Assembly (NCBI GenBank): GCA_002722885.1
Contig: PBNE01000013.1
Coordinates: forward strand, 226,831-290,830
Source of the DNA: Rhodospirillaceae bacterium
Lineage (GTDB): Bacteria; Pseudomonadota; Alphaproteobacteria; SP197
DNA: 64,000 bases
Direction of reading: 5' to 3'
The translations under genes were made by a program, and so were the position numbers. A model generated the notes under the pieces. It made no database searches, was not told the DNA's origin, and saw nothing but the letters and a program-made list of their open reading frames with translations. Shown here piece after piece: positions 35,985 to 46,416 of the stretch (position 1 is the first letter of the stretch; each line of letters starts with the position of its first letter).

Positions 35985-37736
35985 TCACGTCTCGTGGATC
36001 GGCAACATGATGCATGACGGTCGGTCAGCATCATGGAATAGAGTCTGAGTCGCGACAACCGGTGTCTTGCCCTGTCCCATGGGCTCGCCAGTGTTCAGGT
36101 TGCGGTCGTAGCGGTTGAAGTTGCTTGAAGAGATTTCGACACGCAGGCGATGGCGCGGCTTCAGGACGTAGCTGGTCGACCAGACATCAATCTCCAGCTC
36201 GTAGACCACGTCCGGCTCCATCAGTTCCGAGCGATCAAGCCCGTTGCGGTAGCGGCAGCGCAAAATACCGTCCTGAACGAGATTGGCGCGACCGTCTTCG
36301 AAGACATCAACCAGCGCGACTGTGACATCGGTGTCGACCGCGCTGCTCGCGAAGTGCAAATGGGCGGTGATCGGTCCGGTCAGGTTGAGCCCGTCCGGAA
36401 AGGGCTCTGAGGTGTAGACCAGCACATCGGCGCGTGCCTCGATCGGCTGACGATCACCCATGCCACCGGCAAGGGCCCAGCAGTCGAGCTCCAGCGTTTC
36501 CGTGATGGGATCGGTGGGATCGTAGTCGAAGCTATCGGCCGCCTCGTCGTTTTTTGGGGCCTGCCACGACAGTGCGCCGCCCCCTGCCGCGGTGTTGGCC
36601 TTGCCGCCGCTGCGCAGATAGACCGGCGTCATGGTCGTGCCCGCCGGAGGCCAGGCCTCGGCGTCGCACCACGTGTCATTGCCCAACGTGTAGTAGCGGA
36701 TCGGACCCTCAGCACCGAAACCGTTGTCCAGACCCATCAGGTAGCGGTCGAAGAAGGCGACATAGGCGTCCCAGCGCGCCGCCCCGGTGCCATCGGCCAT
36801 GGGTAGGATGCCTGCGCGATGGTTGAGGTCAGGTGTGTTCTCATGGTCGCCGGGACCGATCAGCAGGTGCTGGTTGCCGCTTTGGGCATTGTTGGCGGCC
36901 ATGTGGCGCCAGTCGGCGATGGTCGGGCCGAGATAGTTGTCGTACCAGCCGCCCCAGTGCAGAACCGGAATGGTGATACTGTCGTATCCTTCCAGCAGGG
37001 AGTGTTCCTCCCAGAATGTCGAGGGCAGCGGGTTGTTCATGAGCTCATCGAAGTAACTCGATGGGGCGCCTGCAGCTTGGGCCATGTCGGCCATGGGCAG
37101 ATGCCAGTAGTCGAGTCCGGAGAGGTCTTGATAAGTCTGATCGGTCATGGAGATGGCCCAGGTGCCGACCGTGTTCAACTGCAGACAGCCGTGGCGCATC
37201 GTGGCCTTGTAGCGATCGAGGCTGATGTCGCCTGGTGCCACGCAAACAAGAGCTGGATGACCTGACACGGCACCGGCGTAGCTGGTGAAGCCGAAGTAGC
37301 TTTCGCCCCACATGCCGACCTTGCCGTCGGACCAGTCCTGCCCCGCGATCCAGTCGATCGTGTCATAGGCGTCGGGCACTTCGTTGGCCGCGAGATTGGG
37401 TTCAAACTCGCCTTCAGACGCCCACTTTCCGCGCACATCCTGGACAACAGCGGCGTAGCCCTGGCGAACCCAGTGATCAGCTATCACCGGCATGAAGCAA
37501 TAGGGTTCCGTCTTGCCGTAGGGCATCCGTGTCAGAACGGTGGGAAAAGTGCCGTCGCCCGAGGGAAGATAGACATCCGTGGCAAGCAGCGTGCCGTCAC
37601 GCATGGCGACCATCTGGTCCGACATCACCGGTCCGGTGGCGGCACGGTCGGTCAGGTTCGACGGGATCCGGTCGTAGGCTGCTACATCGTGCTTACCCTT
37701 TTGTGCAGCAAGGCCGCCGGCTTGTTCGCCATCCAT
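35985..37736 (-). CDS. CocE/NonD family hydrolase
   Basis: MRDGTLLATDVYLPSGDGTFPTVLTRMPYGK...GKVGMWGESYFGFTS; C-terminal X-Pro dipeptidyl-peptidase-like domain. Confidence 0.88.
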   Translation of the reverse strand: MDGEQAGGLAAQKGKHDVAAYDRIPSNLTDRAATGPVMSDQMVAMRDGTLLATDVYLPSGDGTFPTVLTRMPYGKTEPYCFMPVIADHWVRQGYAAVVQDVRGKWASEGEFEPNLAANEVPDAYDTIDWIAGQDWSDGKVGMWGESYFGFTSYAGAVSGHPALVCVAPGDISLDRYKATMRHGCLQLNTVGTWAISMTDQTYQDLSGLDYWHLPMADMAQAAGAPSSYFDELMNNPLPSTFWEEHSLLEGYDSITIPVLHWGGWYDNYLGPTIADWRHMAANNAQSGNQHLLIGPGDHENTPDLNHRAGILPMADGTGAARWDAYVAFFDRYLMGLDNGFGAEGPIRYYTLGNDTWCDAEAWPPAGTTMTPVYLRSGGKANTAAGGGALSWQAPKNDEAADSFDYDPTDPITETLELDCWALAGGMGDRQPIEARADVLVYTSEPFPDGLNLTGPITAHLHFASSAVDTDVTVALVDVFEDGRANLVQDGILRCRYRNGLDRSELMEPDVVYELEIDVWSTSYVLKPRHRLRVEISSSNFNRYDRNLNTGEPMGQGKTPVVATQTLFHDADRPSCIMLPIHET

Positions 37737-37752
37737 GGAATTTTTCCTCCTG

Positions 37753-39192
37753 TTACCAGATCTGTTTCGGTGAATGTGGCTCCATCGCATTGGAAATGCC
37801 GTGCAGCGCACGGGTCCGTGCCTCGAGACCGGTCGAGAGTGTTTCCGCTAGAGTTAGCGCTGCCCGCAGTTCGGTCCCCGTGAAGTAGGTCAGATAACGG
37901 GCGGCAAGGTCGTCCTCGCCGGCCTCGAGCAGGATCGCGGCAGTGCGCAGGGTGGCATCCAGCTCGGTCATGAGGCGTTGCTCTGTGGCTTCCCAGATCT
38001 CGGTGACTTCGGGCAGATAGCGCTCGTGGTGCTGAGAAACGAGACAGAGCAGGCGCTTGAAGACCGCTGTGGCCGAACGGGTTGATTCGATGCCTTGCGG
38101 GACCTGGGACAGGGCGTCCGTGTTGCCTTCCGCCGCGTGTCGCATGTCGATGAAACGCGCGTCCTCACCGGAGGTGAGGTAGCGGTGCTGGCGATACTCC
38201 TCGGGCACGTCGGTCACGCCGATGAATACGGGAACGAAGGGTGCGGCGATGGACCCGATCTGGGTGTGCCAGAGATAACGCAGGGCGGCGTGTCGCGGGT
38301 GGTGCAGTGGCACAACCTGGCCGTAGCCGGCGGTGTCGCCCGTGAGCTGCTCGGTGCGGATCGCCCACATCATGTCGGTAAGTCCGATCTTCTCCGGCCG
38401 CACTGCGCGGCGGCGCATCTCGTCCTCTATCCAGGCGACGCCGTCCCAGCGCATCTTGCCGTCACCGTAGATCGCATTGGCGTTGAACGGCTCACCGCTC
38501 TCCGGTGACCACCAATCCTGCTCGACGCCCACCTCCACGAAGTTCGGCGCATAGAGAAATCCAGGATCGCCGGGCCGGTCGACCGGCACATCGCCGATGT
38601 ATCCGGGGCGGGAGGCACGGATGTCGTCAGGCCCGACCCTTTCGGCGCACCACAGGCCGCGGCCGCCCGCATACTCGATCACAACCCAGGCTTCGTCCGG
38701 GTCAGCGATGAAGTGGGAGTTGCCGCCGTAGGTCGAGTAGCCGTAGCGCCCGATCAGGTCACCGATGATCTCGACACCCTCTCGCGCCGTGCGGGCGCGT
38801 TCAACCACTATGCGGGCAAGGTCGCTGTAGTTGGGACCCTTCTGATCCCGAGGTGTCATATCCTTCAGCTCCTGGCGCGAGGGCGACCAGATGTCGCGCA
38901 CCGCGACGCCGTGTTCGTTGAGACCGCCGTTGGTCAGGGGTGCGGGAACACCGAGGTAGTAGCTGTAGCTGGTGCGGATGTGCCGTGCCGTCTCCGGCAC
39001 CTGCGGAATCTCGCTGAGAATGCCCGGCATGTCGGCCTGGGGGGTGACACCGACCGTGATCGTGGCGCCGTCGTCGTGGCTGCGTCGCGGAATGATTTCG
39101 AGCCAGTGGCTTGAAGGTTCATCGCCGTAGCCAGCGATATGGGCAATGCCGTTGGCGGTGTGGTTCTTTCCGACGTAGATGGCGTAGCTCAT
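37753..39192 (-). CDS. C69-family-like peptidase (Ntn hydrolase)
   Basis: MSYAIYVGKNHTANGIAHIAGYGDEPSSHWLEIIPRR...GGLNEHGVAVRDIWSPSR...GYSTYGGNSHFIADPDEAWVVE-like layout. Confidence 0.7.
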   Translation of the reverse strand: MSYAIYVGKNHTANGIAHIAGYGDEPSSHWLEIIPRRSHDDGATITVGVTPQADMPGILSEIPQVPETARHIRTSYSYYLGVPAPLTNGGLNEHGVAVRDIWSPSRQELKDMTPRDQKGPNYSDLARIVVERARTAREGVEIIGDLIGRYGYSTYGGNSHFIADPDEAWVVIEYAGGRGLWCAERVGPDDIRASRPGYIGDVPVDRPGDPGFLYAPNFVEVGVEQDWWSPESGEPFNANAIYGDGKMRWDGVAWIEDEMRRRAVRPEKIGLTDMMWAIRTEQLTGDTAGYGQVVPLHHPRHAALRYLWHTQIGSIAAPFVPVFIGVTDVPEEYRQHRYLTSGEDARFIDMRHAAEGNTDALSQVPQGIESTRSATAVFKRLLCLVSQHHERYLPEVTEIWEATEQRLMTELDATLRTAAILLEAGEDDLAARYLTYFTGTELRAALTLAETLSTGLEARTRALHGISNAMEPHSPKQIW

Positions 39193-39203
39193 GGCTGGTA
39201 TCC

Positions 39204-40355
39204 TCAGTCGTTGTCGTCGGATGTGTCGGTGATGCGCGACTGAGCTTTTGTGAGCGACCATACGAAGTCGAGCTGCAGCATGCGGTCCCGGCTGTTCACG
39301 CCGGTCGACGGCAGGGCGTACCAGGCCGGATCGGGTGCGCCGACATGGCCGACTTCACGGCCGTCTTCGGTGACATCGAACACCGACAGCCGCACAACGT
39401 CCGGCGAGGACAGGGGATGGTCGGCCAGGCCGGCGCCGAACTCGAACTCGGCCGCCTCGTTGACCGGCGACGCAATGGTGGCCCGGCCGTGGCAGGTTAT
39501 GCAGGAGGTGGTGCGTTGGAAGCTCGTCTCGAGCTCGGAGTTGGCCAGCAGGATCGGCACGCCATAGCTGTCGGTGTAGTCGATCTGGGTGCCGCGCAAG
39601 CGGTAGTTCTCGAAGGCCGTGCCACCAATACCCATGAGCCAGGTGGGGGCCTCGTTACAGTCATAGGGCGCCTGGGAACAGGCCGTGCTGTCGCTTGACG
39701 GGATCAGCCAACCCTCGTCGTGGGGACCGCGGCGGTAGGCGTTGTCGACATGTTCGAAGGTCGCCCACAGCCAGTTGGGCATGACCTTTGACGACATATG
39801 GAGGGACGTGAGCCCGTAGAGGTACCCCGTGCCGTCGTCGTCGCTGAAAATCGCCCACTTGTAGCGGTCCTTGACGGCTTCGGTGATGGCACGCCAGATC
39901 GCGTTGACCTCGACCGACTGGACGGGGAAGTCGACCTTCTCGTCGGCGTAGAAGAACGCAAGCTGGCCCTCGATGTTGTAGAGCTCGTTCATGCAGATGT
40001 AGTCGAACGTGGCCTGGTTCATCCGCACCTCTTAGTGCTGATGGCCGACGTCACCGGGCGGCAGGGGTTCTGCATCGCGGATCAGCTGCCGCTGGACCGG
40101 AATGCCGGTGCCGAGCACGCGGACCTTAACGATCGCCTGCTCGTCCCAGGGGCAGGGCGTCGCACCGTTGTCGAGGTAGACATCCTCCTGAATCACCCAG
40201 GACTCAAAGACCATCGGACTCTCATCACCGGGAAACCTGTCGGGATCGGCGGCCCGGGTTTCCAGATCTGCCGGTCTTCCTGTGCCTTTGCATGGCCCGA
40301 GAATACCAGCGACGCGGCCAGAGTATCAATCAGGGCGGCGGTCTTGAGGTGCATG
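39204..40355 (-). pseudogene. periplasmic c-type-cytochrome-like protein (one CxxCH), disrupted by frameshift and in-frame TAA
   Basis: Signal peptide MHLKTAALIDTLAASLVFSGHAKAQ; frame change near 40250-40285 to ADPDRFPGDESPMVFESWVIQEDVYLDNGATPCPWDEQ...VGHQH[TAA 40032-40034]EVRMNQATFDYICMNELYNIEGQLAFF...TTSCITCHGRATI. Confidence 0.75.
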
Positions 40356-40612
40356 GTGCTGGCTCCGTTCTTGGTGAGAGGGGCGTGCGTGCGACATCTT
40401 AGGATCAACGCCATGAAAAGAAGTAATCGTGTCGGTGCCAATCTCCGGCACCAGATATTGGGGTGTTTGCGATTGACCGCTAATCGCGGTCAGTTCATCG
40501 CGAATCGTGTGTTGTAGCAAGCACGGGATCGCTTCGCGGTGCGCGCTTAACACTCGACTCCGACCCTCCGGGAAGGCTATTCCTCGCCCGCATCAGGCGT
40601 GGGAGAGAAGCC

Positions 40613-43024
40613 ATGCAAGATCGGGCAAAGGTTGTCATCATCGGCGGCGGTGTCGTGGGCTGTTCCATTCTGTTTCATCTGGCCAAGTACGGCTGGAAGG
40701 ACAGTCTGCTGCTGGAACGTGACGAGCTGACGTCGGGTTCGTCCTGGCACGCTGCGGGCCAGATCCACACGATCTCGTCGGACCCCAATATCTCCCGTCT
40801 GCAGGGTTACACGATCAATCTCTACGAGGAGCTTGAAGAGCTCTCGGGCCAGTCTGTCGGGCTGCACAACACAGGCGGCTTCTATCTCGCCTCCAACGAG
40901 GTTTGGCACGACTACCTTAAGCGGGAGCGTTCCAAGGCGCGCTACATGGGGCTGGATCAGGAGTTCATCAGTGTCGAGGAGGCCGCGCGCCGCCATCCGC
41001 TGATCGACGCCAGCCGTTACATCGCTGCCCTTTGGGATCCGCTCGATGGCGACATCGATCCCTCCGGTGTGACCTACGCCTATGCCAAGGCGGCCAAGGC
41101 GCTGGGGGCGGCCTACCAGACCCACACGCCGGTGCTTGAGACCCACCATCGTTCCGACGGCACCTGGGATGTGGTGACCGAGAAGGGTAACGTGCACGCC
41201 GAATACATCGTAAATGCCGGTGGCCTTTGGGCGCGTGAGGTCGGCCACATGGCCGGGCTGCATCTGCCGGTCCAGCCTATGGAACATCACTACCTCATCA
41301 CCGAGGACATTCCCGAAATCGTCGAGCGCGAGATACGCCTGCCGGCGGGTATCGACTACGAAGGCAACATGTACTTCCGCCAGGAGCGTAACGGCATGCT
41401 GCTGGGGACTTATGAGCCGTCGTCGACTCCGTGGAAGGTGGGCGGAACGCCGATGGACTTCGGGCATGAGCTGCTGCCACCCGATATCGACCGCATCGCC
41501 GAACGGCTCGAGCTGGGCTTCGAGCGGATTCCCGCCCTGGGCCGCGCCGGGATCAAGAACATGATCAACGGTCCCTTCACTTTCGGTCCCGACGGCAACC
41601 CCATGATCGGTCCCGTGCCGGGCAAGAGGAACTACTGGGTGGCCGTGGGCGTGATGGCGGGTTTCTGCCAGGCCGGCGGCGTGGGCCTGTGCATGGCCGA
41701 GTGGATGATCGACGGCGAGCCCTCGATCGATGTCTGGGCGATGGATGTGGCCCGCTTCGGCGACTTCGCGACCCCGGACTGGGGAACGGTGAAGAGTTCC
41801 GAGAACTACGAACGCCGTTTCGTGATGACCTTCCCCAACGAGACCCTGCCCAAGGGCCGGCGCCAGATGACCACCGCCCTCTACGACCGGCTCACAGCCA
41901 AGGGTGCCGTCTGGGGTCAGGCGTTCGGGCTGGAGAATGTGCTGTGGTTTGCCGACGGGCCCGAGGATGCCCATGAAGACCCGACCTTCCGCCGCAGCCG
42001 GGCCCATGACTATGTCGCGCGTGAGGTCGAAGCGGTGCGCAACGCGGTGGGCGCGGTCGAGGTCGCGAATTTCGCCAAGCACGAATTCAAGGGACCGGGT
42101 GCGCGGACGTTCCTGGATCACGTTCTGGCCGGCCGCATTCCGAAGCCCGGTCGCCTGGTGCTGACCCCGATGCTGACGCCCAAGGGCAAGCTCTATGGCG
42201 ACCTCACGGTGGCCTGTCTGGCCGACGACCACTTCGTCCTGTTCGGCTCCGGTGCAATGCAGGGGGCGCACCGACGCTGGTTCGAGGCGCGTCTTCCGGA
42301 GACCGGCGTGGCCTATCGCAACCGCTCGAACGATATGCACGGGATCGCTCTTTCGGGGCCGAACTCGCGCGATCTTCTGGCGAAGATCACCCGCGAGCAT
42401 GTCTCTGCCGAAGCGTTGAAGTTCCGCGACACCCGTCTGATGTTTGTAGGTGGCGTGCCGGTACACCTCAACCGGGTCTCGTTCTCTGGCGAGCTGGGTT
42501 ACGAAATCTACACGGAGCCGCAGTATCTGCTGCGCCTCAGCGAGGCGATTGAAGACGCCGGCGCCGATCTCGGCCTGCGCTGGTATGGCGCCCGGGCTCT
42601 GATGAGCTTGCGTCTTGAAAAGAACTGGGGTGCCTGGACGCTCGATTTCCGGCCCGACTTCACTGCGGCCGAAAGCGGGCTCGATATCTTCATCGACTGG
42701 TCCAAGGACTTTGTCGGCAAGGAGGCCGCGCTCGCCGAAAAGGAAGAAGGCCCCTCCAAGAAGCTGATCACCATGGTGGTCGAAACCGACGATATCGACG
42801 TGTCCAACGACGAAGCCATCCTGAAGGATGGCGAGGCTGTGGGGCATGTCTCTTCAGGCGGCTATGCCCACCACGTCGGCAAATCTGTGGCTCTGGGGTA
42901 CGTCCCGACCGATCTTGCCAACGCCGGCGCGAAGGTCGAGGTCGAAATCAACGGCACGATGTATGCGGCCGAAATCCTGGGCGAGCCGCTTTACGATTCC
43001 AACGGCGGCAGAATGCGGTCGTAG
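40613..43024 (+). CDS. FAD-dependent dimethylglycine/sarcosine dehydrogenase-like protein (DAO + GcvT domains)
   Basis: 803 aa; KVVIIGGGVVGCSILFHLAKYGWKDSLLLERDELTSGSSWHAAG; C-terminal aminomethyltransferase-like domain. Confidence 0.9.
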   Translation: MQDRAKVVIIGGGVVGCSILFHLAKYGWKDSLLLERDELTSGSSWHAAGQIHTISSDPNISRLQGYTINLYEELEELSGQSVGLHNTGGFYLASNEVWHDYLKRERSKARYMGLDQEFISVEEAARRHPLIDASRYIAALWDPLDGDIDPSGVTYAYAKAAKALGAAYQTHTPVLETHHRSDGTWDVVTEKGNVHAEYIVNAGGLWAREVGHMAGLHLPVQPMEHHYLITEDIPEIVEREIRLPAGIDYEGNMYFRQERNGMLLGTYEPSSTPWKVGGTPMDFGHELLPPDIDRIAERLELGFERIPALGRAGIKNMINGPFTFGPDGNPMIGPVPGKRNYWVAVGVMAGFCQAGGVGLCMAEWMIDGEPSIDVWAMDVARFGDFATPDWGTVKSSENYERRFVMTFPNETLPKGRRQMTTALYDRLTAKGAVWGQAFGLENVLWFADGPEDAHEDPTFRRSRAHDYVAREVEAVRNAVGAVEVANFAKHEFKGPGARTFLDHVLAGRIPKPGRLVLTPMLTPKGKLYGDLTVACLADDHFVLFGSGAMQGAHRRWFEARLPETGVAYRNRSNDMHGIALSGPNSRDLLAKITREHVSAEALKFRDTRLMFVGGVPVHLNRVSFSGELGYEIYTEPQYLLRLSEAIEDAGADLGLRWYGARALMSLRLEKNWGAWTLDFRPDFTAAESGLDIFIDWSKDFVGKEAALAEKEEGPSKKLITMVVETDDIDVSNDEAILKDGEAVGHVSSGGYAHHVGKSVALGYVPTDLANAGAKVEVEINGTMYAAEILGEPLYDSNGGRMRS

Positions 43025-43054
43025 GTCTTTGTTTCAGCTCAGGGAGTTCTAGAT

Positions 43055-44146
43055 ATGGCGGGAACCGCACTTGTCGTCGGCGCCGGCGACATGGGGATGC
43101 GCATGGCCGAAGGCCTGCTCACACAAGGGAGGCTCGACCGGCTGGTGCTGACCAATGTCAACGCCGCCCGCCAGCGTGATCATGTTGCCATGCTCAATTC
43201 GGCCTACCTCTGCCGAATCGAGCTGGTTGAACTCGACGGCCGCGATCATGCGGCGGTCAGGAGCGTGATTGCAGAGACCGACCCTGATCTCATCATCCAG
43301 GCGGCTAGCCTGTTCGGACCGTGGTCGGTGATCGGCAGTGATCATCCCGTGATCAAGCACCTTTCGGCCGCTGGGATCGGCATTCAGCTTCCGAACCAGC
43401 TCCCGGTGCTGACCAATGTGATGCGCGCGGTGAAGGATCTGGGGCTGGCCTGCCCGGTGGCCAACATCTCGGCGCCTGACGTGACAGGCCCCGTTCTAGC
43501 AGCGCAGGATCTGGCGCCGACGGTTGGCCTGGGCAATGTCTCTATGCACCTGCTGCGTGCCCGTTCGGCCTGGCGGGCGCGGCGCGAGGCCGCAGGCGAC
43601 GAACTGAGCGAGCTGCCGCTGATGCGGCTGATCGGTCACCACTGCCATGTCTATGGCGTTGTCCAGGCCCGCTTTCCTGAGAACGCCGATGAGTCGACAC
43701 GCGTCTATCTAGGCGAAAACGGCGAGCGCGACGATCATCTGGCCTATGAAGGGGCGCCCTTCGCAGCCGGTCCGATCTACAACGTCCTGACGGGGATCTC
43801 CTCGCTGCCGACATTGTCGGCATTACTTCCGGACGGCCCGAGAACGCGCTTTTCAGCGCCGTCGCCGCTCGGCCTGCCGGGCGGATATCCGCTGGTTATC
43901 GAGGCGGGGTTCCTGGACTTCGACCTGCCGCCGGGTGTCAGCAGGGATGACGCCATCGTGTTCAACACCGCCATGGGCAGACTCGACGGCATCGAGAGGA
44001 TCGATGCTGATGGCACCGCACATTTCACGGAAACGGCCCGTGGTCATGCCGCCAAGGTCGATCCGCGTCTGGCCGAGCCGCTCGACCCCCGAGACCTCGA
44101 GGCACGAACCAGGCTGCTGCTTGAGATCGTCGACGCCGCCCGTTGA
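43055..44146 (+). CDS. saccharopine-dehydrogenase-like NAD(P)-binding protein
   Basis: 363 aa; MAGTALVVGAGDMGMRMAEGLLTQGRLDRLVLTNVNAAR. Confidence 0.7.
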   Translation: MAGTALVVGAGDMGMRMAEGLLTQGRLDRLVLTNVNAARQRDHVAMLNSAYLCRIELVELDGRDHAAVRSVIAETDPDLIIQAASLFGPWSVIGSDHPVIKHLSAAGIGIQLPNQLPVLTNVMRAVKDLGLACPVANISAPDVTGPVLAAQDLAPTVGLGNVSMHLLRARSAWRARREAAGDELSELPLMRLIGHHCHVYGVVQARFPENADESTRVYLGENGERDDHLAYEGAPFAAGPIYNVLTGISSLPTLSALLPDGPRTRFSAPSPLGLPGGYPLVIEAGFLDFDLPPGVSRDDAIVFNTAMGRLDGIERIDADGTAHFTETARGHAAKVDPRLAEPLDPRDLEARTRLLLEIVDAAR

Positions 44147-44200
44147 TCGCGCGGGTCAGAGCTGCTCGAGGCCCTTGCCGGTGGTTTCGATGTGGCAGAG

Positions 44201-45157
44201 TCAGGTGATGAGTGCACCGAGCAATGAGGTGCCAACGAGTATCCAGAGCAGGAGTTGCTCGCCGATGTCAGCGAGCAGGATCGGGAACAGGAATATGATG
44301 GTGACGGCGCCGATCTTGGCGAAGGAGGCGGCGAATCCGGCACCTTCGCCACGGACGGTTGTGGGGAAGAATTCACCGGCCAACAGATAGGTCTGGGCGT
44401 TGGGGCCCATGTTGGTCATGAAGTTGAAAAGCATGAATCCCGCGAAGATCAGGATGGTCGCCATGGTTCGGCGAGCCCGACTGACAGTGAGGCGATGAAC
44501 AACACTGCGGCGCAACCGATGAAGCCGATGACCTGAAGCCGGATTCGCCCGAGGCGGTCAGCCAGCGGGACCGCGGCGAGGATGTCGACGATCAGCAGGA
44601 TATCGAGGAAGGCCGGCCCTTGGTGGCGAGAACCTCGTTGCCGATCAGGTCGGCAAGCATGTTGGCGTGCTCCTTATTGTGGCCGAAGGATGTGGCGAGA
44701 ACGAGTGGTGTGAAGATACCGATACCGTATGTTCCGAGGTCCTGCAGAAACCAGGGATGGCTGCGAGAATGGTAGCGCGACGATGACGTCTGTTGAAGAG
44801 GTCGCTGAAGCGTGAGCCGTCGCTATGACCGCGGAGTTGCGGATCGATCCCGTCGCGGACGAGTGTGATCTTTGTCGGATAAGGCGGTGACCGCTCCAGA
44901 AGTCGGAGGGCCGCCGTCTCGGCCGCATCCGTGCGTCCCTGTGCCAGGAGCCAGGGCGCACTTCCGGTGATGCGAAACCGGCCGATCAGGGGAAGGGCGC
45001 CACGGGTCATGAAGACGACCATGCCTTCGAAGAACTTGCCGGCAGCCGCGAGCGGCCAGATGCGCCACTGCATGCGGGTCATCGGTGCGCCGTCGACCCC
45101 GGTGCCATCGGCCCATCGTGGCGTCTCGTCGATGTAACCCTGAACGGTGCGCGTCAC
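44201..45157 (-). pseudogene. MFS transporter (sugar-type), internal deletion and frameshifts
   Basis: GYIDETPRWADGT...MQWRIWPLAAAGKFFEGMVVFMTRGALPLIG joins directly to APWLLAQGRTDAAETAALRLLERS; C-terminal part in separate frame: FNFMTNMGPNAQTYLLAGEFFPTTVRGEGAGFAASFAKIGAV. Confidence 0.8.
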
Positions 45158-45164
45158 GAAAACC

Positions 45165-46331
45165 TCAGGCCGTCATGGCGTCGATGTCGTCGAGACCAAG
45201 TTCGATGCCGAATCCCGGCGCTTCGGAGGGGACAAGCCAGCCGTTCTTCGGGACCGCCATTCCGGGCGTCGGTCGCCAGCCTTCCTCGAGTGGCACATCA
45301 CGCCCGGAATCGACCAGAAACTCCCCCCAGGTGCAGGCGATCATGCCTTGCGTGGCATGCTGGCCGAAGGCGTCGTTCATGCCGCCATGGAGCGAGACCT
45401 GAAGGCCTGCGCCATCGGCAATGTGACCGATCTTCTGGCAGGCCGTCAGCCCGCCGACCCAGCGAATGTCGGGCTGGAAGATATCCACCAGCCGCTTGGC
45501 GCCGGCTTCACCGAAGCTGAGGTGGCTGTACCAGCGTTCCCCTGTGGCGAGGGATTGCCAGGGCACCCGGCGGCGCATCTCCTCGAATCCCTCCATGTCC
45601 TCGGGAAACAGAAAGTCCTCGAGCCACTTGAGATGGTAGGGCCGCAGCCGTTCGGCGAGCCGGACCATAAAATCAACCTCGCTGACCGCCCAGCAGTCGA
45701 GCATCAGCTCCTTGTGGTCGCCGAGTTTGTCACGCGCCCTGGCAACGGTTGCTTCGATCTCCATGATCGCCTCGATGCCTCGGGCTTCGGCGAAAGGAGC
45801 CGTCACCTTCAGCGCCTGAAAGCCGCATTCCAGGATCCAGTCGATGTCATAGCCGGTGCCGTAGCAGAAGATGCGGTCACGCACCGGCCCGCCCATCAGC
45901 TCGTAGACCGGGCGCCGTAGCAGCTTGCCCTTGAGGTCCCAGAGCGCGAGGTCGATCGCACTGATCGCACGCCCGGCAATCCCGCCACCACCGTGAATGC
46001 CGGTCTGGCGCACCATGAGATCCCACATACGTTCGGTTGCGAGCGCGTTGTTGCCGACCAGGAGTGGCGCGAACATGTCGTTGATCACGGGCACGACGGG
46101 TGCGGCGAGGTCAGTCATACCCATGCCCCAGGTGCCGTCGTCGGCAAAGGCAAGGCAGACCAGCGGCGGCCAGGGCAGATCGTGATAGCTGCCGTGGCCG
46201 GTGAACTCGCGGTGACGCCCGAAGGCGTTACCGCTGTCGGAGATATCCGGAGCCTTGCCGCGCTGTGATGTGGCGCGATCTAAGGCGCATCCCGGCTTGA
46301 GCGGTGCTGCAACAATACGGTCGATGTTCAT
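45165..46331 (-). CDS. enolase-superfamily (mandelate racemase/rhamnonate-dehydratase-like) enzyme
   Basis: ISAIDLALWDLKGKLLRRPVYELMGG...LMLDCWAVSEVDF...WLEDFLFPEDMEGFEEM. Confidence 0.82.
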   Translation of the reverse strand: MNIDRIVAAPLKPGCALDRATSQRGKAPDISDSGNAFGRHREFTGHGSYHDLPWPPLVCLAFADDGTWGMGMTDLAAPVVPVINDMFAPLLVGNNALATERMWDLMVRQTGIHGGGGIAGRAISAIDLALWDLKGKLLRRPVYELMGGPVRDRIFCYGTGYDIDWILECGFQALKVTAPFAEARGIEAIMEIEATVARARDKLGDHKELMLDCWAVSEVDFMVRLAERLRPYHLKWLEDFLFPEDMEGFEEMRRRVPWQSLATGERWYSHLSFGEAGAKRLVDIFQPDIRWVGGLTACQKIGHIADGAGLQVSLHGGMNDAFGQHATQGMIACTWGEFLVDSGRDVPLEEGWRPTPGMAVPKNGWLVPSEAPGFGIELGLDDIDAMTA

Positions 46332-46416
46332 GGTGCCTTCCGTCCGCAACGGGTCATCGTCAGGACCATAAACGGCATGCGCGGGACCGCAACCGGCCGT
46401 CGTTGCGGCAGATCAG

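Noticed and set aside
297-40034. Idea that TAA is reassigned to glutamine (in-frame TAA at 297, 34748 and 40032 could each replace CAA)
   Set aside because: TAA appears to end intact-looking genes (agmatine deiminase at 32616, SnoaL-like at 23723), and two of the three affected genes also carry frameshifts, so pseudogenisation or assembly error is simpler.
40577-42847. 756-aa minus-strand ORF
   Set aside because: Fully antisense to the well-supported DMGDH-like CDS (40613-43024); composition typical of high-GC shadow ORFs.
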